This document shows positions 14,627-21,865 of a DNA stretch of 24,303 bases, in pieces. Where the stretch lies: positions 1-24,303 of the forward strand of contig JAZOQB010000059.1 of the NCBI GenBank assembly GCA_045655865.1, written 5' to 3'. The DNA is from RGIG5579 sp045655865 (GTDB lineage Bacteria; Bacillota; Clostridia; Oscillospirales; SIG627). Every line of letters begins with the position of its first letter. Within the stretch, counting starts at the first letter, position 1. The notes under the pieces were generated by a model that was given only the letters and a program-made list of their open reading frames with translations, was not told the origin of the DNA and did not search any database. The position numbers and the translations under genes are program-made.

Positions 14627-16042
14627 ATGACCGATCGTTACGAATCCCCCTTATCCTCCCGCTACGCTTCCAGATATATGCTGGAGCTGTTTTCCTCCGA
14701 TACCAGAGTGAAGACCTGGCGCAGACTTTGGGTGTCTCTGGCAAAGGCGGAGAGAGAATTGGGTCTTCCCATTACCGCCGAGCAGATCCGGGAGATGGAA
14801 GAGCATCTGAATGAAATCGATTATGACTGCGTAAGAGAACGGGAGGCCTTGGTTCGGCACGACGTGATGGCTCATGTTTACGCTTACGGAAAAGTCGCTC
14901 CTTCTGCGGATGGCATTATCCATCTGGGTGCTACCAGCTGTTACGTTACCGACAACGCGGATCTGGTGCTTTACCGCGACGCCCTGGTGTATTTGAGAGG
15001 GGAGTTGTTAAAGGTTCTTGCCAACCTTTGCGATTTTGCTCAAGCGTATAAGGCTCTTCCCACCCTGGGCTACACCCATTATCAGCCGGCACAGCTGGTT
15101 ACCGTGGGTAAGCGCGCGTCTCTTTGGCTTCAGGATTTCCTTTCTGACTTAAAGGAGATCGATTTTGCCATTGAAAACATTAAGTTCTTGGGTTGCCGGG
15201 GTACCACCGGAACCGAGGCCAGCTTTGTAGAGCTCTTTGAGGGAGACCAGGCAAAGATCGACGAAATGAATCGCATGATCGCTTCCGATTTCGGATTTGA
15301 AGAGTGCTTTGACGTGTGCGGACAGACCTATCCCAGAAAAGTAGATAGCCGGATTTTGAATGCCCTGTCTTCCATTGCGCAGAGCGCCTACCGCATGGCA
15401 GGGGACATTCGCCTTCTCCAGCACGACCGCCAGGTAGAAGAACCCTTTGAAAAGAATCAGATCGGTTCCTCTGCTATGGCTTATAAGCGCAATCCCATGC
15501 GAAGCGAGCGGATCTGCTCTCTGGCACGGTATCTGATCGCCGATGCCATGAACGCTCCCATGACCGCTTCCACCCAGTGGTTGGAGCGGACCTTAGATGA
15601 TTCTGCCAACCGTCGGATTTCTTTGCCGGAAGGCTTTTTGTGCGCAGACGCTATTTTGCGTCTGGCTCAGAACATCACGGATGGGCTTCATGTCAACGAG
15701 AAGATCGTAGAAAAGACCGTGCGGGAGTACCTTCCCTTTATCGCTACGGAGAATTTGATGATGGAAGCGGTCAAGCGCGGCGGTAACCGCCAGACTCTCC
15801 ATGAGATTATCCGGAGCTGCTCCATGGAAGCTACTGCCAAGATGAAAAACGGACAGGAGTGCGACCTGCTCCATCGTCTTGCAGAAAACAAGGAGTTTGG
15901 ATTGACGGAGAAAGAGATGGAAGATCTTTTGAATCCCTCCCTTTACATTGGCCGTTGTCCTGATCAGGTAGAGGCTCTGGTGGAGAAGGTGCGTCCTCTC
16001 CTTTCCGGGATCTCAAGAGAAACGGCACAGATCAATTTATAA
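14627..16042 (+). CDS. purB: Adenylosuccinate lyase
   Basis: Cleaves SAICAR and adenylosuccinate, releasing fumarate, so it follows both purC and purA in the pathway. The 471-residue protein belongs to the fumarase/aspartase superfamily. It shows HLGATSCYVTDN around 99-110, catalytic His151 in GYTHYQPAQ, and the flexible signature loop SSAMAYKRNP at 281-290 holding the second catalytic serine. Of two in-frame starts I chose ATG 14627, eight bases after AGGAGG; GTG 14621 is only two bases from it. The gene starts 13 bases after purA and ends before a long hairpin, so it closes the purine operon. Confidence 0.97.
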   Translation: MTDRYESPLSSRYASRYMLELFSSDTRVKTWRRLWVSLAKAERELGLPITAEQIREMEEHLNEIDYDCVREREALVRHDVMAHVYAYGKVAPSADGIIHLGATSCYVTDNADLVLYRDALVYLRGELLKVLANLCDFAQAYKALPTLGYTHYQPAQLVTVGKRASLWLQDFLSDLKEIDFAIENIKFLGCRGTTGTEASFVELFEGDQAKIDEMNRMIASDFGFEECFDVCGQTYPRKVDSRILNALSSIAQSAYRMAGDIRLLQHDRQVEEPFEKNQIGSSAMAYKRNPMRSERICSLARYLIADAMNAPMTASTQWLERTLDDSANRRISLPEGFLCADAILRLAQNITDGLHVNEKIVEKTVREYLPFIATENLMMEAVKRGGNRQTLHEIIRSCSMEATAKMKNGQECDLLHRLAENKEFGLTEKEMEDLLNPSLYIGRCPDQVEALVEKVRPLLSGISRETAQINL

Positions 16043-16055
16043 AAACCTTGGATGA

Positions 16056-16087
16056 TGCCCGGGCACGGCACGTTTCTTGCCCGGGCA
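16056..16087 (+). terminator. Long perfect hairpin between purB and tcdA
   Basis: TGCCCGGGCA occurs at 16056-16065 and again at 16078-16087. The decamer is its own reverse complement, so the two copies form a perfect 10-bp GC stem with a 12-base loop. What follows is ATCAATTTTAT, only a weak T tract. It may end the purine operon, or partly insulate tcdA, whose ribosome site is 26 bases further on. Confidence 0.55.
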
Positions 16088-16123
16088 ATCAATTTTATAG
16101 AGAGCGGAAAACGGAGAAATTTT

Positions 16124-16897
16124 ATGCTAAGCGCATTTTCGAGAACGGAATTGATCTTTGGAAAACAGGCGATGGAGATCCTTTCCAAGGCTCGCGTAAT
16201 TCTCTTTGGCGTTGGTGGAGTCGGTGGCTATGCCGCAGAGGCCTTGGCTCGTTCCGGGGTTGGGGAGATCCATTTGGTGGATGACGATAAGGTAAGTTTG
16301 ACCAATATCAACCGGCAACTTCACGCTACGAGAGAAACCGTAGGAAGCTATAAGGTGGATGTGGCCGCCCGGCGTATTCTGGACATTAACCCGGAGGCCA
16401 AGGTTACTACCCATAAGGTGTTTTACCTGCCGGAGACCCAGGACCAATTTCACTTGGAAGATTACGATTATGTTGTGGATGCCATCGACACGGTCTCAGG
16501 GAAGATCGCGCTGGTATTGAATGCACAGAAAGCCGGCACACCCATCATCAGCGCTATGGGGGCGGGGAACAAGCTGGATCCCTGCGCCTTTGAGGTAGCG
16601 GATATTTATAAAACCTCCGTCTGCCCCCTGGCACGGGTCATGCGAAACGAATTGAAACGCCGGGGCGTCCGTAAGCTTAAGGTGGTCTATTCCAAAGAAA
16701 AGCCTATCACGCCCGTAGAGGAAGTGGATTCCGGTTCTGGGAACGAGTGGGTTTCTCCCGCCGATCGTGGAATCGAAAACGCCGGGCGTCGCCAGATTCC
16801 CGGGAGCTGTGCCTTTGTGCCCCCGGTGGTAGGAATGATTATCGCAGGAGAAGTGGTCAAGGATCTAACCGGAATGCGGACCCAGAGAGGCCGATAA
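16124..16897 (+). CDS. tcdA: tRNA threonylcarbamoyladenosine dehydratase (ThiF/E1-like)
   Basis: ATP-dependent enzyme of the ThiF/E1 fold that cyclises the t6A modification at position 37 of tRNA to ct6A. The 257-residue protein has the nucleotide-binding GVGGVGGYAAEALARSG at 29-45, the acidic strand VDDDKVSLTNINRQ after it, VDAIDTVSGK in the middle, and the C-terminal SCAFVPPVVGMIIAG typical of the YgdL/CsdL subgroup. ATG 16124 has GGAGA seven bases upstream; a longer reading would run into the hairpin at 16056. The gene is intact. Its last 41 codons and downstream region are repeated at 24078, at the far side of the AT-rich insert. It ends before a bidirectional terminator facing the oppositely oriented insert genes. 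Confidence 0.94.
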   Translation: MLSAFSRTELIFGKQAMEILSKARVILFGVGGVGGYAAEALARSGVGEIHLVDDDKVSLTNINRQLHATRETVGSYKVDVAARRILDINPEAKVTTHKVFYLPETQDQFHLEDYDYVVDAIDTVSGKIALVLNAQKAGTPIISAMGAGNKLDPCAFEVADIYKTSVCPLARVMRNELKRRGVRKLKVVYSKEKPITPVEEVDSGSGNEWVSPADRGIENAGRRQIPGSCAFVPPVVGMIIAGEVVKDLTGMRTQRGR

Positions 16898-17001
16898 AGG
16901 AAAGCAGAATAAGGAAAAATTTCCCTTAAAGAAGAAAACACCGGCACGAATGCGTCGTACAGTTAAGGGAAGAAAAAAGGCTGTGTAGAATATTTCTACA
17001 C
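16776..17001. repeat. Left direct repeat: tcdA 3' end plus downstream DNA
   Basis: This stretch is repeated in the same orientation at 24078-24303 (offset 7302). The 5' edge is sharp: the preceding base differs. The 3' edge cannot be set because the window ends inside the second copy. Seven transitions separate the copies, at 16796, 16804, 16840, 16849, 16867, 16880 and 16882. Five are third-position and silent; the other two cause Ile to Val and Thr to Ala. From 16883 to 17001 the copies are identical. Confidence 0.97.
16921..16971. repeat. Inverted repeat inside the direct repeat, candidate recombination site
   Basis: TTCCCTTAA (16921-16929) and TTAAGGGAA (16963-16971) are perfect 9-base inverted arms around a 33-base centre that itself contains an imperfect dyad (CGGCACG/GCGTCG). 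The same structure is present in the right repeat at 24223-24273. Paired arms around a core are typical of site-specific recombinase sites, but they also fit an RNA stem, so the role is open. Confidence 0.4.
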
Positions 17002-17014
17002 AGCCTTTAATTTT
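16973..17014. terminator. Bidirectional terminator between tcdA and the insert genes
   Basis: AAAGGCTGTGTAGAA (16976-16990) and its exact reverse complement (16994-17008) form a 15-bp stem with a TAT loop. T-rich DNA follows on the plus strand (TTTAATTTT) and on the minus strand (TTTTTTC). It serves tcdA from one side and the convergent insert operon from the other. The right repeat contains the same left arm and loop before the window ends. Confidence 0.92.
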
Positions 17015-17129
17015 GTCTTGCGATGTAATTTTATTAGAGAAAATGTACGGCACATTTTCCATTTGTTAGGAGAATCTAAAACCCTTTGGTTGTAGTCTTT
17101 GGTGAAGAGAGCAAAAGAGGGGATTTACC

Positions 17130-17213
17130 ATGTTTTCAGATACTTATCTGTTTTGGCTATGCTATTTTCGCGTTTCCGACAAGTCAACAATTACTAATAT
17201 GTTCGATAATTAG
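17130..17213 (+). CDS. Short ORF with a good ribosome site, unrecognised
   Basis: A 27-codon frame starting MFSDTYLFWLCYF, with AGAGGGGA seven bases before its ATG. I recognise no family. It could be a leader peptide, the remnant of a gene cut during the insertion, or chance. It is the only candidate in the 255-base stretch 17015-17269, which otherwise holds a small perfect hairpin (GAAAATGT/ACATTTTC, 17039-17059) and no other clear feature. Confidence 0.2.
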   Translation: MFSDTYLFWLCYFRVSDKSTITNMFDN

Positions 17214-17269
17214 AGTTTTGAGTTGAACATAACCGTGAAGCATTGAGTTATACAGACGGGATCGGGATA

Positions 17270-17602
17270 TCACCGAAGCGATACAAGAACAGCGCCAAAC
17301 AAAATTAGTAAAATGCCGGCAATTTTCTTTTCGGAAATTTTTTCTTTCAGGACAATCCCTGAAAAAAATAACGTCCAAATATACGTAATTGAGGTTAGCG
17401 GTAATACGATGGAGTAATCAAGCACTTTCAAGATGTAGATATTGAGCAATGCAGAAAGCAAATACAAGCCGGCGCCCATATACAGATTAAAATTTTTCAG
17501 CATTGCAAGCAGCTTTACAGATGAGGATGCTTTTTTTAAGAAAAGAGAGGCTAAAGAACCAATTACGGTCATACAAACCAATAGCAAATAATACGGAATC
17601 AT
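17270..17602 (-). CDS. SMR/EamA-type small membrane protein, second of a pair
   Basis: A 110-residue protein with four hydrophobic spans, in the drug/metabolite transporter superfamily at the size of ArnE/ArnF and EmrE. It begins MIPYYLLLVCMTVIGSLASLFLKKASS and ends in a span followed by a short basic tail. The loop LKEKISEKK before the last span is typical of the family. Its ATG overlaps the stop of the preceding gene as ATGA, so the two are translationally coupled and probably form a heterodimer. In ArnE/ArnF such a pair moves a polyprenyl-phosphate-linked sugar across the membrane. With two glycosyltransferases in the same operon, that role is the best guess here; multidrug export is the alternative. 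Confidence 0.8.
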   Translation of the reverse strand: MIPYYLLLVCMTVIGSLASLFLKKASSSVKLLAMLKNFNLYMGAGLYLLSALLNIYILKVLDYSIVLPLTSITYIWTLFFSGIVLKEKISEKKIAGILLILFGAVLVSLR

Positions 17603-17949
17603 TCCTCATCCCCCCAAGCGATCATAATCACACCGCCGATAATGAGTATAACACCGGCACAATTCGCCAAGGAAACAGGCTCTTTCAAAACAACAACTGC
17701 AAGAAAAATACTAATTACATAATTCAAGCTCAGCATAGGTTGCAAAACAGATAGTTTTCCATATCGGTAGGAAATTAACATAGCCAATGCACCCAAACCA
17801 TACAAAGCAAAGCCAACCAAAAGAAACAGCAGACTGCCGGAAGCAGACATTTTCCACAGAAGCTGTCCAACGCAAACACACAGAGAGGATATCAGCATCA
17901 GCAGAATCCCTTTTCGGTTGCGTTTTATGGCAGACAAAATAGTATGCAT
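17599..17949 (-). CDS. SMR/EamA-type small membrane protein, first of a pair
   Basis: A 116-residue, four-span protein with the same fold as its partner. A basic N-terminus (IKRNRKG) precedes the first span. GQLLWKMSASGS follows it, and LKEPVSLANCAG lies before the last span, the position of the family's conserved glycine-rich stretch. The C-terminus is short and acidic (GDEE). The start at 17949 has GAGGAAA upstream; the longer frame from 17982 would overlap the preceding glycosyltransferase. Having two adjacent SMR genes, rather than one, points to an obligate two-subunit transporter such as the ArnEF lipid-sugar flippase. The substrate would then be whatever the polyprenyl glycosyltransferases of the operon make (inference). 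Confidence 0.8.
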   Translation of the reverse strand: MHTILSAIKRNRKGILLMLISSLCVCVGQLLWKMSASGSLLFLLVGFALYGLGALAMLISYRYGKLSVLQPMLSLNYVISIFLAVVVLKEPVSLANCAGVILIIGGVIMIAWGDEE

Positions 17950-17959
17950 TACAATTTCC

Positions 17960-18754
17960 TCACTTAGGCTGATAAACACCAAACAGATTTTTGATCAGAA
18001 TTTTCATTAAATTTGCATTTCCTTTGAAGAAACTAATTTTGGTTGGGGTTTTTCCCTTTTTCGGATACGCCCTTGTAACGGGAATCTCGCAAGCGGAATA
18101 CCCAATCTGTGTAGCTCTTACAGAGAGGTAAGCTAACAGTTCGTATGTGACAAAAATATCTCGTAACGGCTGCACACGGTCGTCTTGAAGATACTGCGCA
18201 GAATAGGCTCTATAGGCATTGGTTGTATCCGTAAACCATTTTCTCGCAGTAAGGGAAATGATAGGAGCGTGGAGCAAGCGTACGGAAATATGTCGAATCC
18301 ATGGGGTGTTAATTGCCCGACCGCCTTTAACATAGCGCGAACCTTGCACCAAGTCAAAACCATCTTCCAGTTTTTCAATAAATCTTGGTACATCTTCTAT
18401 ACTGTCTTTGTCATTTCCGTCAATCGTGATAATCCCCTTATAGCCGCGTTGCAAAGCCCACCAAATGCCCATCCTTAACTGGGCTCCCTGTTTACCGGTA
18501 TCCTGCTTAGTTAAGAGCGTATTTACACATAGGTCTCTCAGCATGGATTCTTCAGTACATCCGTCGGTGGACCCTCCATCGCAAATCACAATGTCTGCAT
18601 GGATATGGACGTCATTATTCTTTGCTCTGATCAGTTCACGGCGAATTCGTTCTCCCTCATTAATAATCGGGATCAGCACTACATAGTCCTTTTGCTTTTC
18701 CGAATATTCATCACAAATAAAACGCGGCACACCGATTTGTCGTTCAAAAACCAT
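17960..18754 (-). CDS. Family 2 glycosyltransferase, dolichyl/polyprenyl-phosphate sugar synthase-like
   Basis: A 264-residue GT-A fold protein without membrane spans. The N-terminal strand YVVLIPIINEGERI leads to the donor-binding DGGSTDG (59-65). The metal-binding acidic segment is TIDGNDKDS, followed by LVQGSRYVKGGRA, the pattern of DPM1-type synthases that load a sugar onto a polyprenyl phosphate. Near the C-terminus, the basic SFFKGNANLMKILIKNL fits membrane association. I chose ATG 18754 with AGGGA upstream; TTG 18775 in the same frame would overlap the preceding gene. It sits directly before the SMR pair, an order seen in lipid-sugar synthase/flippase modules. The sugar donor cannot be read from sequence. 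Confidence 0.87.
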   Translation of the reverse strand: MVFERQIGVPRFICDEYSEKQKDYVVLIPIINEGERIRRELIRAKNNDVHIHADIVICDGGSTDGCTEESMLRDLCVNTLLTKQDTGKQGAQLRMGIWWALQRGYKGIITIDGNDKDSIEDVPRFIEKLEDGFDLVQGSRYVKGGRAINTPWIRHISVRLLHAPIISLTARKWFTDTTNAYRAYSAQYLQDDRVQPLRDIFVTYELLAYLSVRATQIGYSACEIPVTRAYPKKGKTPTKISFFKGNANLMKILIKNLFGVYQPK

Positions 18755-18767
18755 AATTATCCCTATC

Positions 18768-19556
18768 TTAAGCAAAAATTGTTGCTACATATTCCATGGC
18801 CTGCATTGCAACAGAAATGTCCTCCTGTTTTCCCATTTCGATGGATACAAAACCATGATACGAATTCGACTTTAAAAAGTCAGCCAGTTCACTGTGCAAA
18901 ACATTTTTTTCAACAGGAACTAAGTGCGGCTGACTGATGTGAACATGATTCACTTTATGGATATGGCGCTCTAAAAGACTCACCGATTCACGGTTGTAGA
19001 TCATCGTGCCCACATCCAAATTCAGCATGAATCCGTCGGACCCCACCAATTCAATCAATTCCAGCGCGGATTTTGTACTGTTAATATAATTGGTGTTATA
19101 AATGGGAGGGTTGGCTTCCATTCCAATTACGGTATGATGATCTTTTGCAAATTCACCAATCTCTTTAAAAAAACCAACAGCCACTGAAAGGTCATCCCCT
19201 TGCTGCCAACATCTGTTTCGCGGACAACCAAACACCAGATTCCCGCAACCAACAAGTTCTGCAAAAAGGATTGCTTTTTTCGTATATTCCAGTAAGGCTA
19301 CTCTTTCTTCGATCGTTCCGAAAATTCTACCTGTACATCCAAACCAAATAGATTGCATAGATGAAATTGAGAATCCGTAGCGTTCTTTCAGTGATACAGC
19401 CCATTCTTTTGCATCTTGCAAATGATCATAGGGATTCTGCGGAAAAATACGAGTTGGTGCAATTTCTAACCCGGAAAAACCGCATGCTTTCATTTTTGCA
19501 TAAACAGTTTGATCATCCTCTTTGCTCCAAGCAATGTTAGAAATCGAAAGGTTCAT
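18768..19556 (-). CDS. Xylose-isomerase-like TIM barrel, sugar isomerase/epimerase family
   Basis: A 262-residue protein of the AP-endonuclease-2/xylose-isomerase-like barrel family. The expected metal ligands can be placed: Glu147 in GMEANPP, Asp181 in LNLDVGT, His206 in HVHIS, and Glu240 in SIEMG. The N-terminal strand NLSISNIAW and the GFSGLEIAP turn are also typical. Members isomerise or epimerise sugars and related polyols, although some are dehydratases or nucleases, so the reaction is open. AAGGAG precedes the ATG. The start overlaps the large membrane protein gene by 20 bases. In this operon it most likely helps make the sugar that is then attached to the lipid carrier. Confidence 0.85.
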   Translation of the reverse strand: MNLSISNIAWSKEDDQTVYAKMKACGFSGLEIAPTRIFPQNPYDHLQDAKEWAVSLKERYGFSISSMQSIWFGCTGRIFGTIEERVALLEYTKKAILFAELVGCGNLVFGCPRNRCWQQGDDLSVAVGFFKEIGEFAKDHHTVIGMEANPPIYNTNYINSTKSALELIELVGSDGFMLNLDVGTMIYNRESVSLLERHIHKVNHVHISQPHLVPVEKNVLHSELADFLKSNSYHGFVSIEMGKQEDISVAMQAMEYVATIFA

Positions 19557-20943
19557 TCTGCACTCCTTCGCGCACCTTCAACATGGATTTTATATAATTT
19601 ATCACTACATACAAACAAATCTGAACAAAGCCAAAATACCAAAGAACATAGTTCATATGTGTATGAATATAGGAATGCGGCTTTGCAAGAACAAACCAAG
19701 ATAGTGGTGCACAAAAAAACATTCCATATAGAACGAACTGTTTTACAAAAGGCTTACGCTTGATAAAACAATCAACAAACACAGCCAGAGGAAGCACTGA
19801 CAGAACAAAAAACAAGCCGCCGGGAATTCCCGCCAAAACCTCTGTATAGAACGCAAAATACATCCGAATCACCGATACAACCGAGGCAGTCATAGAATTG
19901 GTAATTTGTTCATTGCCAAAAACGCTGGCATCTGCTTCCACCAACATTCTTCTTTGGACATCATACTTATAAATATTTTCTATTCCCAAAAGCAGATTGC
20001 CGTCTCCTCTCATATGCGCATGGATTAAAAAGGAAACGATAAAACCCAGTACCGCACAAAGCCCCAGGATAAAGATCGTACGAAACAGTAACAAAGCATT
20101 TTTTTTATCTTTAGCCAAGAGGATCTTCACAAAATCAACCACAAGGAAAGTAATCATGGCCAACATAATGGTGGAGATATATTCATAACCGCAGGCACTT
20201 TTGATCAAAATCGATACAAAAACACCGATATAGCAAAAAACCCTGTGTTTTTTGCTATTCCAATACAGAGAGCAAAGAAGGCCAAAAAGCATCGGAAGAA
20301 ACCAAGTGAAAACAACCCAATACAAATTTCGGGAAAAATTGACTATCCAGGGTGACAGTAAAAACGTAATGTAAAAGCATCCGGCCAGCACCCCGTTATA
20401 TTTCTGCTTCATTAGGAATACAATACCAACAAAGGTTGCAGCTGTAAAAATGCAGCACAGCATTCTTGCTGCAATAACAGTTTGAGCATAAGGAAAAATA
20501 TTAACCAGCAATGAAAAAAGCTTTCCCTGCAAACCGATCTGTGATGTATAACTCTGACCGTTGGGAAAAAGCAAGCCAAAATCATCCCACCGATAGGTGC
20601 CGTTTGCAGCAGATTGAACTGCATTAAGCACAAAGCTTTCACTGTCCGCCTGGAAATCCAAAAACAACGAGTTAGTAGGAGAAAAAATATTCGTCTGAAA
20701 ATTCAAATATAAAACAGAACTTAGGAGAATGAAAACGGCGCTAAAACATACTGCATCTCGAATATTTTTCTTTTTTATAAAATGCTGTACCAACAAAAGA
20801 ATAACTCCGCATCCTAAAAAAGACATATGAGAATATTTTACACCCAGTAACCATGCAAAAAGAAACATGCAAACAGTGGAAAAAAATAACGCACATGCAA
20901 CGGCCAACCATCTTCTTTTTTCCTGATTATCAACCATTTTCAT
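19537..20943 (-). CDS. Large multi-pass membrane protein, probable GT-C-type glycosyltransferase
   Basis: About 468 residues with some ten or more hydrophobic spans. After the third hydrophobic segment comes an extracytoplasmic loop with FLDFQADSESF (residues 94-104) and then YRWDDFG and FPNGQSY. An acidic pair in the first large loop is the signature layout of GT-C enzymes, which use polyprenyl-phosphate sugars as donors outside the membrane. I cannot name a family with certainty. Start: ATG 20943 was chosen; a TTG at 20955 and an ATG at 20937 are also possible and no ribosome site is strong, so coupling to the epimerase (14-base overlap) is likely. With the two GT2 enzymes and the SMR pair it would complete a lipid-linked transfer pathway. 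Confidence 0.72.
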   Translation of the reverse strand: MKMVDNQEKRRWLAVACALFFSTVCMFLFAWLLGVKYSHMSFLGCGVILLLVQHFIKKKNIRDAVCFSAVFILLSSVLYLNFQTNIFSPTNSLFLDFQADSESFVLNAVQSAANGTYRWDDFGLLFPNGQSYTSQIGLQGKLFSLLVNIFPYAQTVIAARMLCCIFTAATFVGIVFLMKQKYNGVLAGCFYITFLLSPWIVNFSRNLYWVVFTWFLPMLFGLLCSLYWNSKKHRVFCYIGVFVSILIKSACGYEYISTIMLAMITFLVVDFVKILLAKDKKNALLLFRTIFILGLCAVLGFIVSFLIHAHMRGDGNLLLGIENIYKYDVQRRMLVEADASVFGNEQITNSMTASVVSVIRMYFAFYTEVLAGIPGGLFFVLSVLPLAVFVDCFIKRKPFVKQFVLYGMFFCAPLSWFVLAKPHSYIHTHMNYVLWYFGFVQICLYVVINYIKSMLKVREGVQNEPFDF

Positions 20944-21856
20944 AGTTATCCACAAACCCCCGTATTGCAGTCAAAATCTCTTTCTTATCGTAGATATAGC
21001 CATTTTTTCCATGAAACAAGCCGTCATACACAGTCTTGAAATCATAATTTGCCGGCGAAGTACTAATTTCATTTTGAAAAGATTTTCCGCGCAAAAACGA
21101 ATATAACTCCCCCGCGGAAACAGGTTCTGTTGCGGGATGCCACAACTTTAAATGATTCTCAAGCGCAATCTGAATATGATCCCAAAGTCTGTTAAGCGGG
21201 TAAAACTGGAATTTGCTACGACTGTCTGTAAAATTCAAAGCAGTAAAACCTATTTTAGAAAAAACTTCTTTCAAAAAATATTCCTGTGGCACTGATAGTT
21301 CATTCAATCGGTAAAAAACGTTGGGTTGCAGTGTGTAATATTGACGAATGATCGGCTCTTTTAACGACAATTCCTCCATTTTCTTCTCGGCAAGCATAAA
21401 TGGGATCAAATGAATGCAATCATAAATAAAATTCTTCTTAATGTTAACTCCAAACAGCCCCGGAAGTCGGATTATCAATGCTTTAGGATCATATTGCTTT
21501 GCCCACAATTCCAACTGATAGCGGTTGTATCCATAAGGATGCAATCCCTCTGTTGTCACGGGGACCGTCTCGTCAACACCTACGGGACATTTAATTACAT
21601 CGATGGTAGAAATCAACACCAATCGCTTAGGTTGTATCTTCTCAATGTTTTTTTGCGCCTCAAGAACCAATTCTAAATCTTTTTCAGGAAACGTATTTGC
21701 CAAGTATTTTTCGGCTCGCATCCCTGCATACACCAAAAGATCTGGTTTTAGACCGTATGCTTCTGTAATGTTTTTTGAATTGAAAACAGCATCAAAATGC
21801 CCGTTTTGATAAAGATTGCTTCCTACAAAACCTGTATATCCAACAAGAGCATTCAT
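20930..21856 (-). CDS. NAD-dependent epimerase/dehydratase-like protein with altered catalytic Lys
   Basis: A 308-residue extended short-chain dehydrogenase-like protein. The dinucleotide-binding turn GYTGFVG is at 6-12, and VLISTIDVI follows where the catalytic Ser/Thr is expected. The YxxxK catalytic pair appears as Tyr108-GYN-Arg112, so Lys is replaced by Arg. The C-terminal part does not resemble a known nucleotide-sugar epimerase by eye and holds extended hydrophobic and aromatic stretches. It may reduce, epimerise or dehydrate a sugar, or bind NAD without the usual chemistry. The start ATG 21856 follows the GtrB-like gene by nine bases. The family call is solid, the reaction is not. Confidence 0.8.
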   Translation of the reverse strand: MNALVGYTGFVGSNLYQNGHFDAVFNSKNITEAYGLKPDLLVYAGMRAEKYLANTFPEKDLELVLEAQKNIEKIQPKRLVLISTIDVIKCPVGVDETVPVTTEGLHPYGYNRYQLELWAKQYDPKALIIRLPGLFGVNIKKNFIYDCIHLIPFMLAEKKMEELSLKEPIIRQYYTLQPNVFYRLNELSVPQEYFLKEVFSKIGFTALNFTDSRSKFQFYPLNRLWDHIQIALENHLKLWHPATEPVSAGELYSFLRGKSFQNEISTSPANYDFKTVYDGLFHGKNGYIYDKKEILTAIRGFVDNYENG

Positions 21857-21865
21857 AGAAACCCC

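Noticed and set aside
17184..17378. Minus-strand frame of 64 codons at the left end of the insert
   Set aside because: It overlaps the end of the SMR gene in another frame and has no good ribosome site or family resemblance.
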